A stretch of DNA of 64,000 bases from the NCBI RefSeq assembly GCF_910593845.1, contig NZ_CAJVAS010000023.1, positions 1 to 64,000 of the forward strand, in the 5' to 3' direction. The notes under the pieces are model-generated. The model did no database searches. It was not told the DNA's origin and saw only the letters and a program-made list of their open reading frames with translations. Position numbers and translations under genes: made by a program. Position 1 is the stretch's first letter, and each line of letters opens with the position of its first letter. Source of the stretch: Paenibacillus solanacearum (GTDB lineage: Bacteria > Bacillota > Bacilli > Paenibacillales > NBRC-103111). Positions 33,294 through 42,528 of this stretch are shown here, in pieces.

Positions 33294-34289
33294 ATGAGCT
33301 TGATTACGTTTGAGCTGAATCGACCGATGGATTTCATTGGACTCGGGCGGCTGTGCATCGATTTGAACGCGAACGAAATTCACCGTCCGATGGAAGAAAC
33401 GCGCATGTTTACAAAGTACGTCGGGGGTTCCCCGGCGAACATTACGATCGCCATCGCGAGACTGGGGCTGAAGGCCGGTTTTATCGGCCGGGTGTCCGAC
33501 GACCAGCACGGGCGCTTCATTACGCATTATCTTGAAAAAGAAGGCATCGACACAGCGAGCGTGATCACGGACAAGTCCGGCAGCGTGACCGGGCTTGCCT
33601 TTACCGAGATCAAGTCGCCGACGGACTGCAGCATCTTGATGTACCGCGATAACGTGGCGGACCTGAAGCTGGAGCCGGGCGACGTACGCGAGGATTACAT
33701 CCGCCAGGCCAAGGCGATCATGATCTCCGGCACGGCGCTGGCGAAGAGCCCGTCCCGGGAAGCGGTGTTCAAGGCCGTCGACTTGGCTCGCAAGCATAAC
33801 GTCGTCGTCTTCTTCGACATCGATTACCGCCCGTGGACGTGGACGTCCCGCGACGAGACCGGCATTTACTGCAGCCTGGTGGCGGAGAAAAGCGACGTCA
33901 TTCTCGGCGGGCGCGAGGAGTTCGACCTGCTGGAGGCGCCGTTCGGCCCGCTGCAGCAGGACGACCGCCTGACGGCGGAGCGCTGGTTCGCGCATCATGC
34001 GAAGATCGTGCTCGTCAAGCACGGCGGCGACGGCTCGGTCGCCTTCACGAAGGATGGACAAAGCTTCACCGGGACGACCTTCCCTGCGAACGTCGTCAAG
34101 ACGTTCGGCGCGGGCGATTCGTTCGCCGGAGCGTTCATCTACGGCCTCATGAACGGCTGGGATATCGCACGCAGCCAGCAGTTCGGCGCCGCTTCCGCCT
34201 CGATCGTCGTATCGAGCCACAGCTGCTCGGACGCGATGCCGACGGCAGAGCAAATTCAAGCGGTAATCGACAAGCACAGCAGCAACTAG
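33294..34289 (+). CDS. iolC: 5-dehydro-2-deoxygluconokinase
   Basis: A PfkB-family sugar kinase of 331 residues that phosphorylates 2-deoxy-5-keto-gluconate at C6. The N-terminal signature GGSPANITIAIARLGLKAGF and the C-terminal anion hole and base FGAGDSFAGAFIYGLMNGWD are intact, the Asp in GAGD being catalytic. The start MSLITFELNRPMDFIGLGRL is IolC-like, with AAGGAGGC in front. Its product goes to IolJ, encoded next. Confidence 0.93.
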   Translation: MSLITFELNRPMDFIGLGRLCIDLNANEIHRPMEETRMFTKYVGGSPANITIAIARLGLKAGFIGRVSDDQHGRFITHYLEKEGIDTASVITDKSGSVTGLAFTEIKSPTDCSILMYRDNVADLKLEPGDVREDYIRQAKAIMISGTALAKSPSREAVFKAVDLARKHNVVVFFDIDYRPWTWTSRDETGIYCSLVAEKSDVILGGREEFDLLEAPFGPLQQDDRLTAERWFAHHAKIVLVKHGGDGSVAFTKDGQSFTGTTFPANVVKTFGAGDSFAGAFIYGLMNGWDIARSQQFGAASASIVVSSHSCSDAMPTAEQIQAVIDKHSSN

Positions 34290-34378
34290 CCGCTTGCTCT
34301 GCCGGCATTCCGGCACGGACGAACGGCTTCATCACAGGATCGTGCCGCTTACGTATGAACAAGAAAGTGGGGTTTACG

Positions 34379-35218
34379 ATGCTCGTAACGTTAAAGGAAA
34401 TGGCCGATCGGGCGGCAGCCGAGGCTTACGCCGTCCCGGCCTTCAATATATTCGGTTATGAAGATATCGCGCCTGTCGTGCAGGCCGCGGAGGCGATGAA
34501 CGCCCCCGTCATTCTGGCCGCGAATCTTGTTGCGGTGAAGCATATGCCGGTGCCGTACTTGGCGCCGCTTATGCTGCGGGCCGCCCGTGAAGCGTCCGTT
34601 CCCGTCTGCGTCCATCTGGACCACGGCAAAGATTTGGCCGCCTGCGTCGAGGCGATTGAGCACGGGTTCAGCTCCGTCATGTACGACGGCTCCCAGCTCC
34701 CGCTGGAAGACAACATTCGGCGCACGAAGGAAATCGCCGACTACGCGCATGCGCACGGCGTATCCGTAGAAGCGGAGATCGGCTCGGTCGGCTACAGCGA
34801 TCCTTCGATCGCGATGAAGCACATGCTGTCCGATCCGGACGAGGTGGACGTGTTCGTGCGGGAAACCGGCATCGACGCGGTGGCCATATCGGTCGGCACC
34901 GTACACCGGATGGAATCGCAGGCGGCCAGCATCGACTTCGACCTGCTGCAGCGCATTCAGGACCGGGTCGGCATTCCGCTCGTTATTCACGGCTCCAGCG
35001 GCGTGCCGGACGATCAGCTGCGGCGTCTTACGACGTACCGCGTCGCGAAGATCAATATCGGCACGGCGCTGCGCATGGCGTTCGGCCGCACGCTGCGCGA
35101 CGAACTGGAGCGCAAGCCCAAGGAGTTCGACCGGATCGCCTTGTTCCAGCAGCCGATGGAGGCGGTGCGGGAAGCGGCATTGGCCAAGTTCGCCCTCTTG
35201 GGCTTCGATACAAAGTGA
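34379..35218 (+). CDS. iolJ: 6-phospho-5-dehydro-2-deoxy-D-gluconate aldolase
   Basis: A class II (zinc) fructose-bisphosphate-aldolase-like protein of 279 residues. It splits 2-deoxy-5-keto-gluconate 6-phosphate into dihydroxyacetone phosphate and malonate semialdehyde. Zinc and catalytic positions are in CVHLDHGK, VEAEIGSVG, SVGTVHRM and VIHGSSGVPD. I chose ATG 34379 (GTGGGG before it); an upstream ATG at 34355 adds eight residues. The class and iol context separate it from glycolytic Fba. Confidence 0.9.
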   Translation: MLVTLKEMADRAAAEAYAVPAFNIFGYEDIAPVVQAAEAMNAPVILAANLVAVKHMPVPYLAPLMLRAAREASVPVCVHLDHGKDLAACVEAIEHGFSSVMYDGSQLPLEDNIRRTKEIADYAHAHGVSVEAEIGSVGYSDPSIAMKHMLSDPDEVDVFVRETGIDAVAISVGTVHRMESQAASIDFDLLQRIQDRVGIPLVIHGSSGVPDDQLRRLTTYRVAKINIGTALRMAFGRTLRDELERKPKEFDRIALFQQPMEAVREAALAKFALLGFDTK

Positions 35219-35230
35219 GGAGAGATGATG

Positions 35231-36682
35231 ATGACCGAGCGACAAACGTTACGCAACTATATCGGCGGCGAGTGGGTGGAATCGGTATCCGGGCAGCTTG
35301 AGGCGGTGCCGAATCCGGCGACGGGCGATACGCTCGCTTACGTGCCGATTTCGTCCCGGGAGGACGTGGATCGCGCCGTCGCTTCGGCGAAGGCGGCATT
35401 TGCCGAGTGGAAGCAGGTTGCCGTTCCGCGGCGGGCGAGAATCCTGTTCAAATACCAGCAGCTGCTGGTCGAACATTGGGAGGAGCTGGCCCGGCTCGTG
35501 ACGCAGGAGAACGGCAAAAGCCTCAGCGAAGCGCATGGCGAAGTGCTGCGCGGCATCGAATGCGTGGAATTTGCCGCCGGCGCACCGACGCTCATGATGG
35601 GCAGCACGCTGCCGGACATCGCAACGGGGCTTGAATCGAACATGTACCGCTATCCGATCGGCGTCGTGGGCGGCATTACGCCGTTCAACTTCCCGATGAT
35701 GGTGCCGTGCTGGATGTTCCCGCTCGCGATTGCCTGCGGCAACACCTTCGTGCTGAAGCCTTCCGAGCGGACGCCGATTCTGGCTTGCCGTCTCGCGGAG
35801 CTGTTCACGGAAGCGGGCTTGCCGGCCGGCGTGCTCAATATCGTGCACGGGGCGCATGATGTCGTGAACGGCTTGCTCGAGCATGCCGACGTGAGCGCGA
35901 TTTCGTTCGTCGGCTCCCAGCCGGTGGCCGAATACGTGTACAAGACGGCGGCTGCGCACGGCAAACGGGTGCAGGCGCTCGCCGGCGCCAAAAATCACTC
36001 CATCGTCATGCCGGACGCCAACCTCGATCTGGCGGTCAAGGAGATCATTAACGCCGCTTACGGCTCGGCTGGCGAGCGCTGCATGGCGACGTCCGTCGTC
36101 GTCGCCGTCGGCGGCATTGCCGACAAGCTGGTAGAGCGTCTGGCCGAGGCGGCGCGGGCGATTGCGATTGGCAATGGGCTGGAGGACGGCGTGTTCCTCG
36201 GACCGGTTATCCGCGATTCGCACAAAACGCGCACGCTGCAATATATCGAAGCGGGCGTGGAGGAAGGCGCGAAGCTGATTCTGGACGGGCGAGGCGCGGA
36301 AGCGACCGGAGGCAGCGGCTATTTTGTCGGGCCGACGCTGTTCGATCAGGTGCAGCCGGGCATGAAAATTTGGACGGATGAAATCTTTGCGCCGGTGCTG
36401 TCCGTTGTCCGGGTAGCGACGCTGGATGAGGCGATCGAGGTCGCCAACCGGTCCGAGTTCGCCAACGGCGGCTGCCTGTATACCGACAGCGCCAAAGCGA
36501 TCCGCCACTACCGCGAGCATATCGACGCCGGGATGCTCGGCATCAACGTCGGCGTTCCCGCGCCGATGGCCTTCTTCCCGTTCTCCGGCTACAAGAAGTC
36601 GTTCTACGGCGATTTGCATGCGAATGGCAAGGACGGCGTCGAGTTTTATACACGGAAAAAAATGATGGTGGCGCGGTATTAA
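35231..36682 (+). CDS. iolA: Malonate/methylmalonate-semialdehyde dehydrogenase (CoA-acylating)
   Basis: An aldehyde dehydrogenase of about 483 residues that turns malonate semialdehyde to acetyl-CoA and CO2, the final iol step. The proton-relay Asn is in GITPFNFPMMVP, the catalytic Cys in GSAGERCMATSVVVAV, and EIFAPVLSVVR closes the ALDH core; these are MmsA/IolA signatures. Three ATG triplets in a row (35225, 35228, 35231) follow AGGAGAG; the third has the best spacing. It is the last gene of the operon before the terminator at 36789. Confidence 0.93.
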   Translation: MTERQTLRNYIGGEWVESVSGQLEAVPNPATGDTLAYVPISSREDVDRAVASAKAAFAEWKQVAVPRRARILFKYQQLLVEHWEELARLVTQENGKSLSEAHGEVLRGIECVEFAAGAPTLMMGSTLPDIATGLESNMYRYPIGVVGGITPFNFPMMVPCWMFPLAIACGNTFVLKPSERTPILACRLAELFTEAGLPAGVLNIVHGAHDVVNGLLEHADVSAISFVGSQPVAEYVYKTAAAHGKRVQALAGAKNHSIVMPDANLDLAVKEIINAAYGSAGERCMATSVVVAVGGIADKLVERLAEAARAIAIGNGLEDGVFLGPVIRDSHKTRTLQYIEAGVEEGAKLILDGRGAEATGGSGYFVGPTLFDQVQPGMKIWTDEIFAPVLSVVRVATLDEAIEVANRSEFANGGCLYTDSAKAIRHYREHIDAGMLGINVGVPAPMAFFPFSGYKKSFYGDLHANGKDGVEFYTRKKMMVARY

Positions 36683-36788
36683 GCTGCCTCGAGCACTGCC
36701 GAGGGACGAGACGATCCGTTCCGCGTTCGCATCTGCATCGATCCATTTGGCATCGATCGGCGGACCTTCAGTGAAACGACCTCAAACA

Positions 36789-36825
36789 AACGGCCATTCC
36801 GATTTCGACGGGATGGCCGTTTTAA
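36789..36825 (+). terminator. Terminator of the iol operon
   Basis: AACGGCCATTCCG (36789-36801) pairs with CGGGATGGCCGTT (36809-36821) with a single G-U pair around a 7-base loop and continues into TTAATT. It may serve both the iol operon and the leftward gene at 36847. Confidence 0.85.
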
Positions 36826-36846
36826 TTGTGACGAGGGTTACGTCGA

Positions 36847-37677
36847 TCATTTTGTGAAATAATGTCCTTGTTCGAGGTCTTCAAGCAGACCCGGCTGCAC
36901 AGGCCGCCAGCCGAGCAGCTCCTGCGTCTGTGCACTTGATCTAGGAATATCCATTGCGGCGAGAGCGCCTAGAAAACCAAAGTGGGCCTCCGCCTCCTCA
37001 CGGGGAATGCTAACCGTCGGTAAGTTCAGATGCCGTCCGATAACAGCTGCAATATCGCGGAATCGGATCCCTTCATCGCCTACGCCATCCAGCCGCGAGC
37101 CTGCTGGGGCCGCTTCAACGGCCAAGCGGTATAGTAATGCGGCATCGATGCGATGAACGGCCGGCCAACGATTGGCCCCATCGCCGATGTAAGCGGAGAA
37201 GCCCTTCATACGGGCGGTGTGAATCAAAAGGGGGACAAAGCCCTTATCTTGCTCCCCGTGCACCGATGGCGCAAGCGACACTATGGATGTCCGTACCCCG
37301 CTCTCAGCTAACCTAATAACCGCATTCTCCGAGGCTATCCCATTGGCGTGAGCCGTAATGACGAACGGCTTGCCGGAGCCTTCAAGCGCCGCTCCCATTG
37401 CTTCTACGGCACGCAGATCAGCAGCAAGCGACCCGGCAAAATCCGAAAAATCATGGTTAAATGCAAGATGGATGACACCATCAGCGGCAGCGGCGCCGCG
37501 TTGAAGACAGTCAAGATCCTCAAGGGTGCCGCGGTGAGCCTCAGCACCTGCCTTCTCGAGTAAGGCCGCACCCTTGTCCGAACGAGTAAGTCCTATAACT
37601 TGATGACCACCCTCCAACAGCTCACGAACAACTTCAGAACCGATATAGCCGGTAGCTCCGGTTACAAAAATACGCAT
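36847..37677 (-). CDS. NAD-dependent epimerase/dehydratase-type SDR
   Basis: An extended short-chain dehydrogenase of 276 residues: nucleotide loop MRIFVTGATGYIGSEVVREL at the N-terminus, then the LTRS and HLAFNHDFS segments typical of this SDR group. The usual YxxxK catalytic pair is not obvious, so it may be an atypical member. GGAGAGATCACT precedes the ATG. It is divergent from a MerR gene, and the promoter between them has the MerR 19-bp spacer oriented towards this gene, so activation by MerR on a chemical signal is likely. Confidence 0.82.
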   Translation of the reverse strand: MRIFVTGATGYIGSEVVRELLEGGHQVIGLTRSDKGAALLEKAGAEAHRGTLEDLDCLQRGAAAADGVIHLAFNHDFSDFAGSLAADLRAVEAMGAALEGSGKPFVITAHANGIASENAVIRLAESGVRTSIVSLAPSVHGEQDKGFVPLLIHTARMKGFSAYIGDGANRWPAVHRIDAALLYRLAVEAAPAGSRLDGVGDEGIRFRDIAAVIGRHLNLPTVSIPREEAEAHFGFLGALAAMDIPRSSAQTQELLGWRPVQPGLLEDLEQGHYFTK

Positions 37678-37748
37678 AGTGATCTCTCCTAATCAGATTT
37701 TCCACCTAAAGGCTGAACCCTTAGGTGGTTGATGAATTGCACTATTAA

Positions 37749-37779
37749 AGCATAAACTATAGAGTGAACTCTAGGGCAA
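37749..37779 (-). promoter_or_regulatory. MerR-type promoter with operator in a 19-bp spacer
   Basis: On the minus strand TTGCCC (37779-37774), 19 bases, then TATGCT (37754-37749). The spacer holds the inverted repeat TAGAGTGAACTCTA (37760-37773). The overlong 19-bp spacer with a dyad inside is the hallmark of MerR-activated promoters, and points into the SDR gene. Confidence 0.75.
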
Positions 37780-37801
37780 GTCATCATGAGGAGAGATGAA
37801 T

Positions 37802-38215
37802 ATGAGAATTCAGGAATTTGCGAACAAGATGGGATTATCGATTCACGCGATCCGTTTTTACGAAAAGGAAGGTTTGTTCGACGGTCGTCATGTTCAGCGG
37901 GCGGGAAATAATTATCGCAATTATACTGACGAGGCTGCGGAGCGTGTGCAGATGATCAAGAAATTCCAGGGCTTGGGCTGCTCACTCGCTGAGTTAAAGG
38001 AGATTTTTCAGGATAGCGATACCAACACGAAAACTCACCAGCAGGTCATTGAATGGATCGAGCAAAAGAAGAATGAGATTGAACGCAAGAAAGCCGAATA
38101 CGATCAAATTCTTGAAACGCTGGACTGGATGATCGAATACAGGAAGGTCCTCATGAACGATCCGCAAAAGGCGGAAGCGATGCTCAACGCCAGAAAGGCC
38201 GTCTCCCCTCATTAA
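37802..38215 (+). CDS. MerR-family transcriptional regulator
   Basis: A regulator of about 137 residues with winged HTH MRIQEFANKMGLSIHAIRFY at the N-terminus, the wing NNYRNYTDEAAERV, and a long C-terminal coiled coil (EWIEQKKNEIERKKAEYDQI). There is no cysteine cluster, so it does not look metal-sensing; it is like the YraB/AdhR-type MerR proteins that respond to aldehydes or other electrophiles. Start choice: ATG 37802 has GAGGAG at ideal spacing, ATG 37796 lies too near. Divergent from the SDR gene that it probably activates. Confidence 0.88.
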   Translation: MRIQEFANKMGLSIHAIRFYEKEGLFDGRHVQRAGNNYRNYTDEAAERVQMIKKFQGLGCSLAELKEIFQDSDTNTKTHQQVIEWIEQKKNEIERKKAEYDQILETLDWMIEYRKVLMNDPQKAEAMLNARKAVSPH

Positions 38216-38227
38216 GGAGAAACGGCC
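38197..38227 (+). terminator. Hairpin overlapping the merR stop
   Basis: GGCCGTCTCC (38197-38206) can pair with GGAGAAACGGCC (38216-38227) with a two-base bulge. T-run is weak, so termination is possible only. Confidence 0.35.
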
Positions 38228-38290
38228 GCAGGCTTTCCTATCGAGCTACTAAAACAAATGCAGTTTTTTTGCCTCCACAATCCTAAAGCA

Positions 38291-38965
38291 TCATAGCTGC
38301 ATCGCATTTAGTTGCTCTTTGCCGTATCTTTTCTTCAAGCCATCGACTTCGATTTCAATGCCGATATCGTTCGACCAACCGGAGAAGCTGGTTCCATCCA
38401 GCAGCTTGCCGTTAAATGCCGTGCCGACACCGACCTTCTGATGAGGGGGAAGCGAGATCGTCATCGGCTCGAACTTGATCTCGGCTGTATTTTGTAGCAG
38501 ATAAGGCCTAACTGTTACAGCCTTCTCTTTCCCATAATTGATCAGCGTAACGGTACAGTCCGCTTTCACATTCGCTTCTTCCGATCGATAGCTGCAATGG
38601 CTGTTCTTCTTGGAGAAAGCGACGGAGGAGACGGAGACGGAATTATAATACAGAACAATCATGGTCTTCTCGGTCACGATCGGAAACAGAAACGCGAATG
38701 CGATACAGCTCAGCACGATCCGGCTTCGTATATTGGGATATCGGAATTGATAAAACTTCACCGCACCGATGTACCCGGAAACAATGACAAGCAGCCCAAC
38801 AATAACCGAGAAGTGCAGCCCCGAATCGAGCTCGGTATGGGTCCACGGCGGTATTCCAACCGCTCTGAATATACTGTCTCCGAAAGAATAGCCAAGGTGG
38901 GTGTTGGATAGGAGCAGCAGACCGATCAGAATGAGTACCAAAAACAGCGCTTCTTTTCTAGGCAT
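38291..38965 (-). CDS. Hypothetical membrane protein
   Basis: A 224-residue protein with three hydrophobic stretches near the N-terminus (LFLVLILIGLLLLSN; LHFSVIVGLLVIVSGYIGAV; SCIAFAFLFPIVTE) and a soluble beta-rich C-terminal half with two cysteines (CSYRSEEANVKADCTVTLIN), probably outside the membrane and perhaps disulfide-bonded. The C-terminal domain looks like an immunoglobulin-like fold. No family recognised. The ribosome site GGGGAGATGAA is good. Stands alone between merR and the kinase-like gene. Confidence 0.65.
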   Translation of the reverse strand: MPRKEALFLVLILIGLLLLSNTHLGYSFGDSIFRAVGIPPWTHTELDSGLHFSVIVGLLVIVSGYIGAVKFYQFRYPNIRSRIVLSCIAFAFLFPIVTEKTMIVLYYNSVSVSSVAFSKKNSHCSYRSEEANVKADCTVTLINYGKEKAVTVRPYLLQNTAEIKFEPMTISLPPHQKVGVGTAFNGKLLDGTSFSGWSNDIGIEIEVDGLKKRYGKEQLNAMQL

Positions 38966-39070
38966 TTCATCTCCCCTTAACTCCTTTCATAAAAAGACGT
39001 CTTGGCTTATATAAAGTTGCACTATACTTGGCAAGAACATTATAGTTCCCCGATAATCTAGCCGTCATCG

Positions 39071-39562
39071 TTACAGGAAGTTGAGGCTGTTATTATTTAA
39101 TCGGATCACTTTCTCACTATAACTGTTTAACTTAGCTTCAAAACGGCTCCTATCTTGTTCGAAGTCCCGCGTCCATTTGTACATCATTTTAAGCATCAAA
39201 AAGTCGGGTTTATAATGACACGATTCAATACCTAGCTTTTGTTTAATAAATCGGGTTAGGATTCTTATCTTGCGCTTCCACAACGGAGTATCTAGAAATA
39301 TGATTGTATCTGCCATTTGATATAAGCATTGATAGGATGTTCTATCGGTTCCTTCAAATATCCATTCGCCGCGGTTGTCTATTTCCATTATAACTTCAAT
39401 TTGTTCTTCTGCTGTACGCTTATATCGCCCCGTTGGCGTTCGATGATGGACGATGGCATCGAGTTCATACCAAGGTATATTCATTTTCTTTGATAACCGT
39501 TTAGCCAATGTCGTCTTGCCACTAGCGACAATTCCAATAATAAGGATCTTCTTCATTTCCAA
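39071..39562 (-). CDS. P-loop kinase-like protein (FlaR/topology-modulation type)
   Basis: A 163-residue nucleoside-kinase-like P-loop protein. Walker A is GIVASGKTTLAKRL near the N-terminus, followed by WYELDAIVHH and a LID-like basic region (LWKRKIRILTRFIKQ). Proteins with this layout are annotated as DNA topology modulation protein FlaR or adenylate-kinase-like; the true substrate is not known. The start is a TTG at 39562 or the ATG six bases later, both behind GGGAG. Base content is AT-rich compared with the neighbours. Confidence 0.75.
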   Translation of the reverse strand: MEMKKILIIGIVASGKTTLAKRLSKKMNIPWYELDAIVHHRTPTGRYKRTAEEQIEVIMEIDNRGEWIFEGTDRTSYQCLYQMADTIIFLDTPLWKRKIRILTRFIKQKLGIESCHYKPDFLMLKMMYKWTRDFEQDRSRFEAKLNSYSEKVIRLNNNSLNFL

Positions 39563-39673
39563 CTAGGCTCCCTATATCAGACATATCGAACATATCAGAC
39601 ATATTCGTATTTCTTCGTGGTTCTTTATCTTAGGCTATGTTAAATCCTGATGTTGATTTTTACGATAAGAAAA

Positions 39674-39693
39674 CCGCCTCGTTGAAGAGGCGG
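39674..39693 (-). terminator. Terminator of the leftward VOC gene
   Basis: CCGCCTC (39674-39680) and GAGGCGG (39687-39693) form a 7-bp stem with a 6-base loop; on the minus strand it is followed by TTTTCTTAT. It ends the gene at 39793-40245. Confidence 0.7.
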
Positions 39694-39792
39694 CTTATGA
39701 GCTATCGTACCCGTCGAGTCCCTTTAATTTGGTTTTGCATTGATTTCCGTTAAAGTTCATGCATTTCAGTTAAGTCTTCTTCTAAACGTCAC

Positions 39793-40245
39793 TTATTTAT
39801 TACCGAGTTGTTCCGCCAAACCGATTAGAAGTCCTTCATGTCCACGAATGTAGCAGAGCCGATACGAGTCCCCGTACTGAACCACTTCGCCAACGAGCTG
39901 AGCGCCATGCTTAATGAGTCTGGATACCATTTCGTCAATGTCTTCAACGGTGAACATGACACGTAGATAACCGAGGGTATTTACAGGAGCCGTTCGATGA
40001 TCTGATATAGTAGGTGGGGTGAGAAATCGCGAAAGTTCAAGTCTGCTGTGACCATCTGGGGTAACCATCATAGCAATCTCTACACACTGTGAACCCAGCC
40101 CGGTTACGCGACCAGCCCATTCGCCTTCGACAGTAGCCCGCCCTTCGAGCTTCAAGCCAATCTCCTCGAAGAAAGAGATTGCGCCATCAAGGGATTCTAC
40201 AACGATGCCAACATTGTCCATTCTCAGTAATTGGTTTTTTGCCAT
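39793..40245 (-). CDS. VOC-family (glyoxalase/bleomycin-resistance-like) protein
   Basis: A 150-residue protein with the two beta-alpha-beta-beta-beta modules of the vicinal oxygen chelate superfamily. The N-terminal NVGIVVESLDGAISFFEEIG and the second-half FTVEDIDEMVSRLIKHGAQL are typical. Potential metal ligands are not fully clear. A good ribosome site (AAGGAGAG) precedes the start. Function may be glutathione-independent detoxification or lyase; unspecific from sequence. Confidence 0.8.
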   Translation of the reverse strand: MAKNQLLRMDNVGIVVESLDGAISFFEEIGLKLEGRATVEGEWAGRVTGLGSQCVEIAMMVTPDGHSRLELSRFLTPPTISDHRTAPVNTLGYLRVMFTVEDIDEMVSRLIKHGAQLVGEVVQYGDSYRLCYIRGHEGLLIGLAEQLGNK

Positions 40246-40398
40246 AGGTTTCTCTCCTTATGTGTGCAAATTTATTAAGGGATCATCTTCATATTTATTC
40301 TATCAACAATTACTAATCGTTTCCAAACGGCATCCTATCACAGTTCATGACCCCCATGTCAATGACAGGAGGGCAGCAGGACTGGCGTTATGAGCATC

Positions 40399-42492
40399 TT
40401 ATTTCAATTCCTGAATGAGCCGTTTGGCTTGACCGCTGGGCGTGTCGATGACCTCGTATACTTTGACCGTCATGCGGCTATCCACCTGATCCGTCTTCAA
40501 ATTGCTGAAGTTGATCGTCTGCATGCCGCTTACCAGCTTGTTGACACCGACAAAAGGAACGGTTTGCGTGCCGAGGATCCGGTTCGACGCGTCGGTCAGC
40601 TCAAGCTGGAGCTTGGAGAAGCCGGAATCGACCACGACCTGCTCCTGCTTCGCGATGTTGAGCAGCAGCCTCATTTTGAAACCGAACACGTTATCCGATT
40701 TGTCGTAGGTCCACAAGTAGTGGTGCTCCTTGAATTCGATCCGATAAGGATAGAGCGAGACAACGTTCGTTTGCGATTCCTTCTGCGGCTGCACGCGGAC
40801 CGCCGCGATCGTCAGCCGGTTGGAAGGGGACGTTTTGTCGTCGACGGCATGCATGACGAAGCTGTCGCCTGTCTCCGTCAGCGGAATCATATACGAGTAG
40901 CTGACCACATACGATGTGTTGGACAACAGGGAAGCGGGCGCGCTGTTCTGCCGGGTGCCGGCATACACTTTGCCCGTCGAGCCGATCAGCTCCGTTTGAA
41001 ACGGCGGCAGCGTGAGTGCTGTGTCGCCCCGGTTCGTGACCTTCCATTTGGCGATGGCGGTCTGGTATCCGGAATCTTCGTTCGTATGCGTATATAACGA
41101 CATTAAGCTGAGGCCGATTCTCTCGTCCAGCAGGTTGTTCGGTTCGATTTTGACCGGATCGCCGATAAGGTAAGGGATGCCTTCCGGGAGCGGCTCTCCG
41201 GCGGTGACTTGCTCCCGCTTCAGCTCGAACAGGGCGGCCGGTACGGAGACCGTGCTCGATCCGGCCGTTTTTTTATTGAAGACGGACAGCTCGACCCGGT
41301 TCTCGCCCCATACGTCGGGAAGAATCGCCGAGAAACGGTACACGGTCGTCTCTCCCGGGGCCAGAAAGGCCGGATGGACGCCGCCGTCGACAGCGGCCGC
41401 CGCAATACCGGAGCCGGCGAACTGGAATTGGGACGTCAGTCCGGGTACCGTCTCCAGCGCGGTGCCTGTATTGCTCAGCTCGGCTCGCGCGGTCAGCTTG
41501 CTGCCCTCCGGCGTTTTGACGGCGGACGCCTGGATGAACCGCAGCTCCAGCCCGGAAGTGGCTGCCGCCTGCACCGGAACCGACGTCCCGGAGGTTTGCA
41601 GCACGGTTGAGCCCCGCAGTGCGACGGAGCCGTAGTCGATCGTATCGGCTGCATTCTTTTTGCTGAAATGAAGCTTCAGCTCGTTCGCGTGCTTATCTGC
41701 CGGAATGGCGGCGGCCAGCGTAATCGTCGTCTGCTCCCTGGGAAGCAGCGTCGCGTCGCCGCCGGATACCGGCGTAGCCAAATAAATGAGCCGGTTCGTA
41801 TCCTTCAATATATACTGCAGCGAGGTCGGCAGCTTGTACGAGGAGGTGCCGATGTTTTCTACAAGAAGGTCGATGTACAGCGTCCAGCCGCCGTCCTTGG
41901 CGATCCGCATGCTGCGGGCCACCTCGAAGGACGCCATCGCGTCGTCCGGCAGCGTGCTGTCGATTTCATCCACCTCGATATACACCTTTTGCCGTTTCGA
42001 TCCGCCCTCCGAGACGGCCGCCGCCACCGGTAAAGCGCCGATTTCTTTCATGAAGCTCGGCTGTGCGTAATCCCATGCGAAGAGCATAATGTTGAGCTGG
42101 GAAGCTTCCAGCCATACCGGCACGTCGGCCAAGTAAGCGAAGTCCTCCGATTTCCCTGGAAACACGCGGGCGTTTTTCTTCTCCGTCAAGCCGGCGGAAT
42201 ACGTTTGGCCGCCAGCGTCCTTCACCATGACGCCGTAATCGTTCAAATCGACCGGCTTGCCGCTGTCGTTGGTCAGCCGCAAGCGGAAGCGAAGCGTCTG
42301 GCTTTCCGTGCCGGGCGACAGCGCCGCTTCTTCCAATGTATATGCGACATCCGGCGCAATGGATACTTCCGGGGATACGGGGGGCGATTCGGCTTGCGCC
42401 GCCCCGGGCGCGCCGCACAAGGCGCAGAACAAGGCGATCAGCGTCAACCTTACGATCCATCGGTTGAAGCGATTGTTGGTTTGGCTATTCAT
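40399..42492 (-). CDS. Large secreted protein with repeated Ig-like modules, linked to an ABC exporter
   Basis: The protein of about 697 residues has a Sec signal (WIVRLTLIALFCALCGAPGA, cut near AQAES). The mature part is built from several similar beta modules recalling DUF4352-type domains: compare RLTNDSGKPVDLNDYGVMVK, ELSNTGTALETVPGL and KVTNRGDTALTLPPFQTELI. Each ends with an acidic, Ser/Thr-rich hairpin. I chose ATG 42492 since GGAGGAG is placed well; an upstream ATG at 42528 adds 12 polar residues. It is the last gene of the leftward operon adaptor-ATPase-permease-this, so it may be an extracytoplasmic partner of the exporter or its cargo. Confidence 0.7.
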   Translation of the reverse strand: MNSQTNNRFNRWIVRLTLIALFCALCGAPGAAQAESPPVSPEVSIAPDVAYTLEEAALSPGTESQTLRFRLRLTNDSGKPVDLNDYGVMVKDAGGQTYSAGLTEKKNARVFPGKSEDFAYLADVPVWLEASQLNIMLFAWDYAQPSFMKEIGALPVAAAVSEGGSKRQKVYIEVDEIDSTLPDDAMASFEVARSMRIAKDGGWTLYIDLLVENIGTSSYKLPTSLQYILKDTNRLIYLATPVSGGDATLLPREQTTITLAAAIPADKHANELKLHFSKKNAADTIDYGSVALRGSTVLQTSGTSVPVQAAATSGLELRFIQASAVKTPEGSKLTARAELSNTGTALETVPGLTSQFQFAGSGIAAAAVDGGVHPAFLAPGETTVYRFSAILPDVWGENRVELSVFNKKTAGSSTVSVPAALFELKREQVTAGEPLPEGIPYLIGDPVKIEPNNLLDERIGLSLMSLYTHTNEDSGYQTAIAKWKVTNRGDTALTLPPFQTELIGSTGKVYAGTRQNSAPASLLSNTSYVVSYSYMIPLTETGDSFVMHAVDDKTSPSNRLTIAAVRVQPQKESQTNVVSLYPYRIEFKEHHYLWTYDKSDNVFGFKMRLLLNIAKQEQVVVDSGFSKLQLELTDASNRILGTQTVPFVGVNKLVSGMQTINFSNLKTDQVDSRMTVKVYEVIDTPSGQAKRLIQELK

Positions 42493-42528
42493 TGACTGTT
42501 TCTCCTCCGTCTCCATCCATGCATGCAA

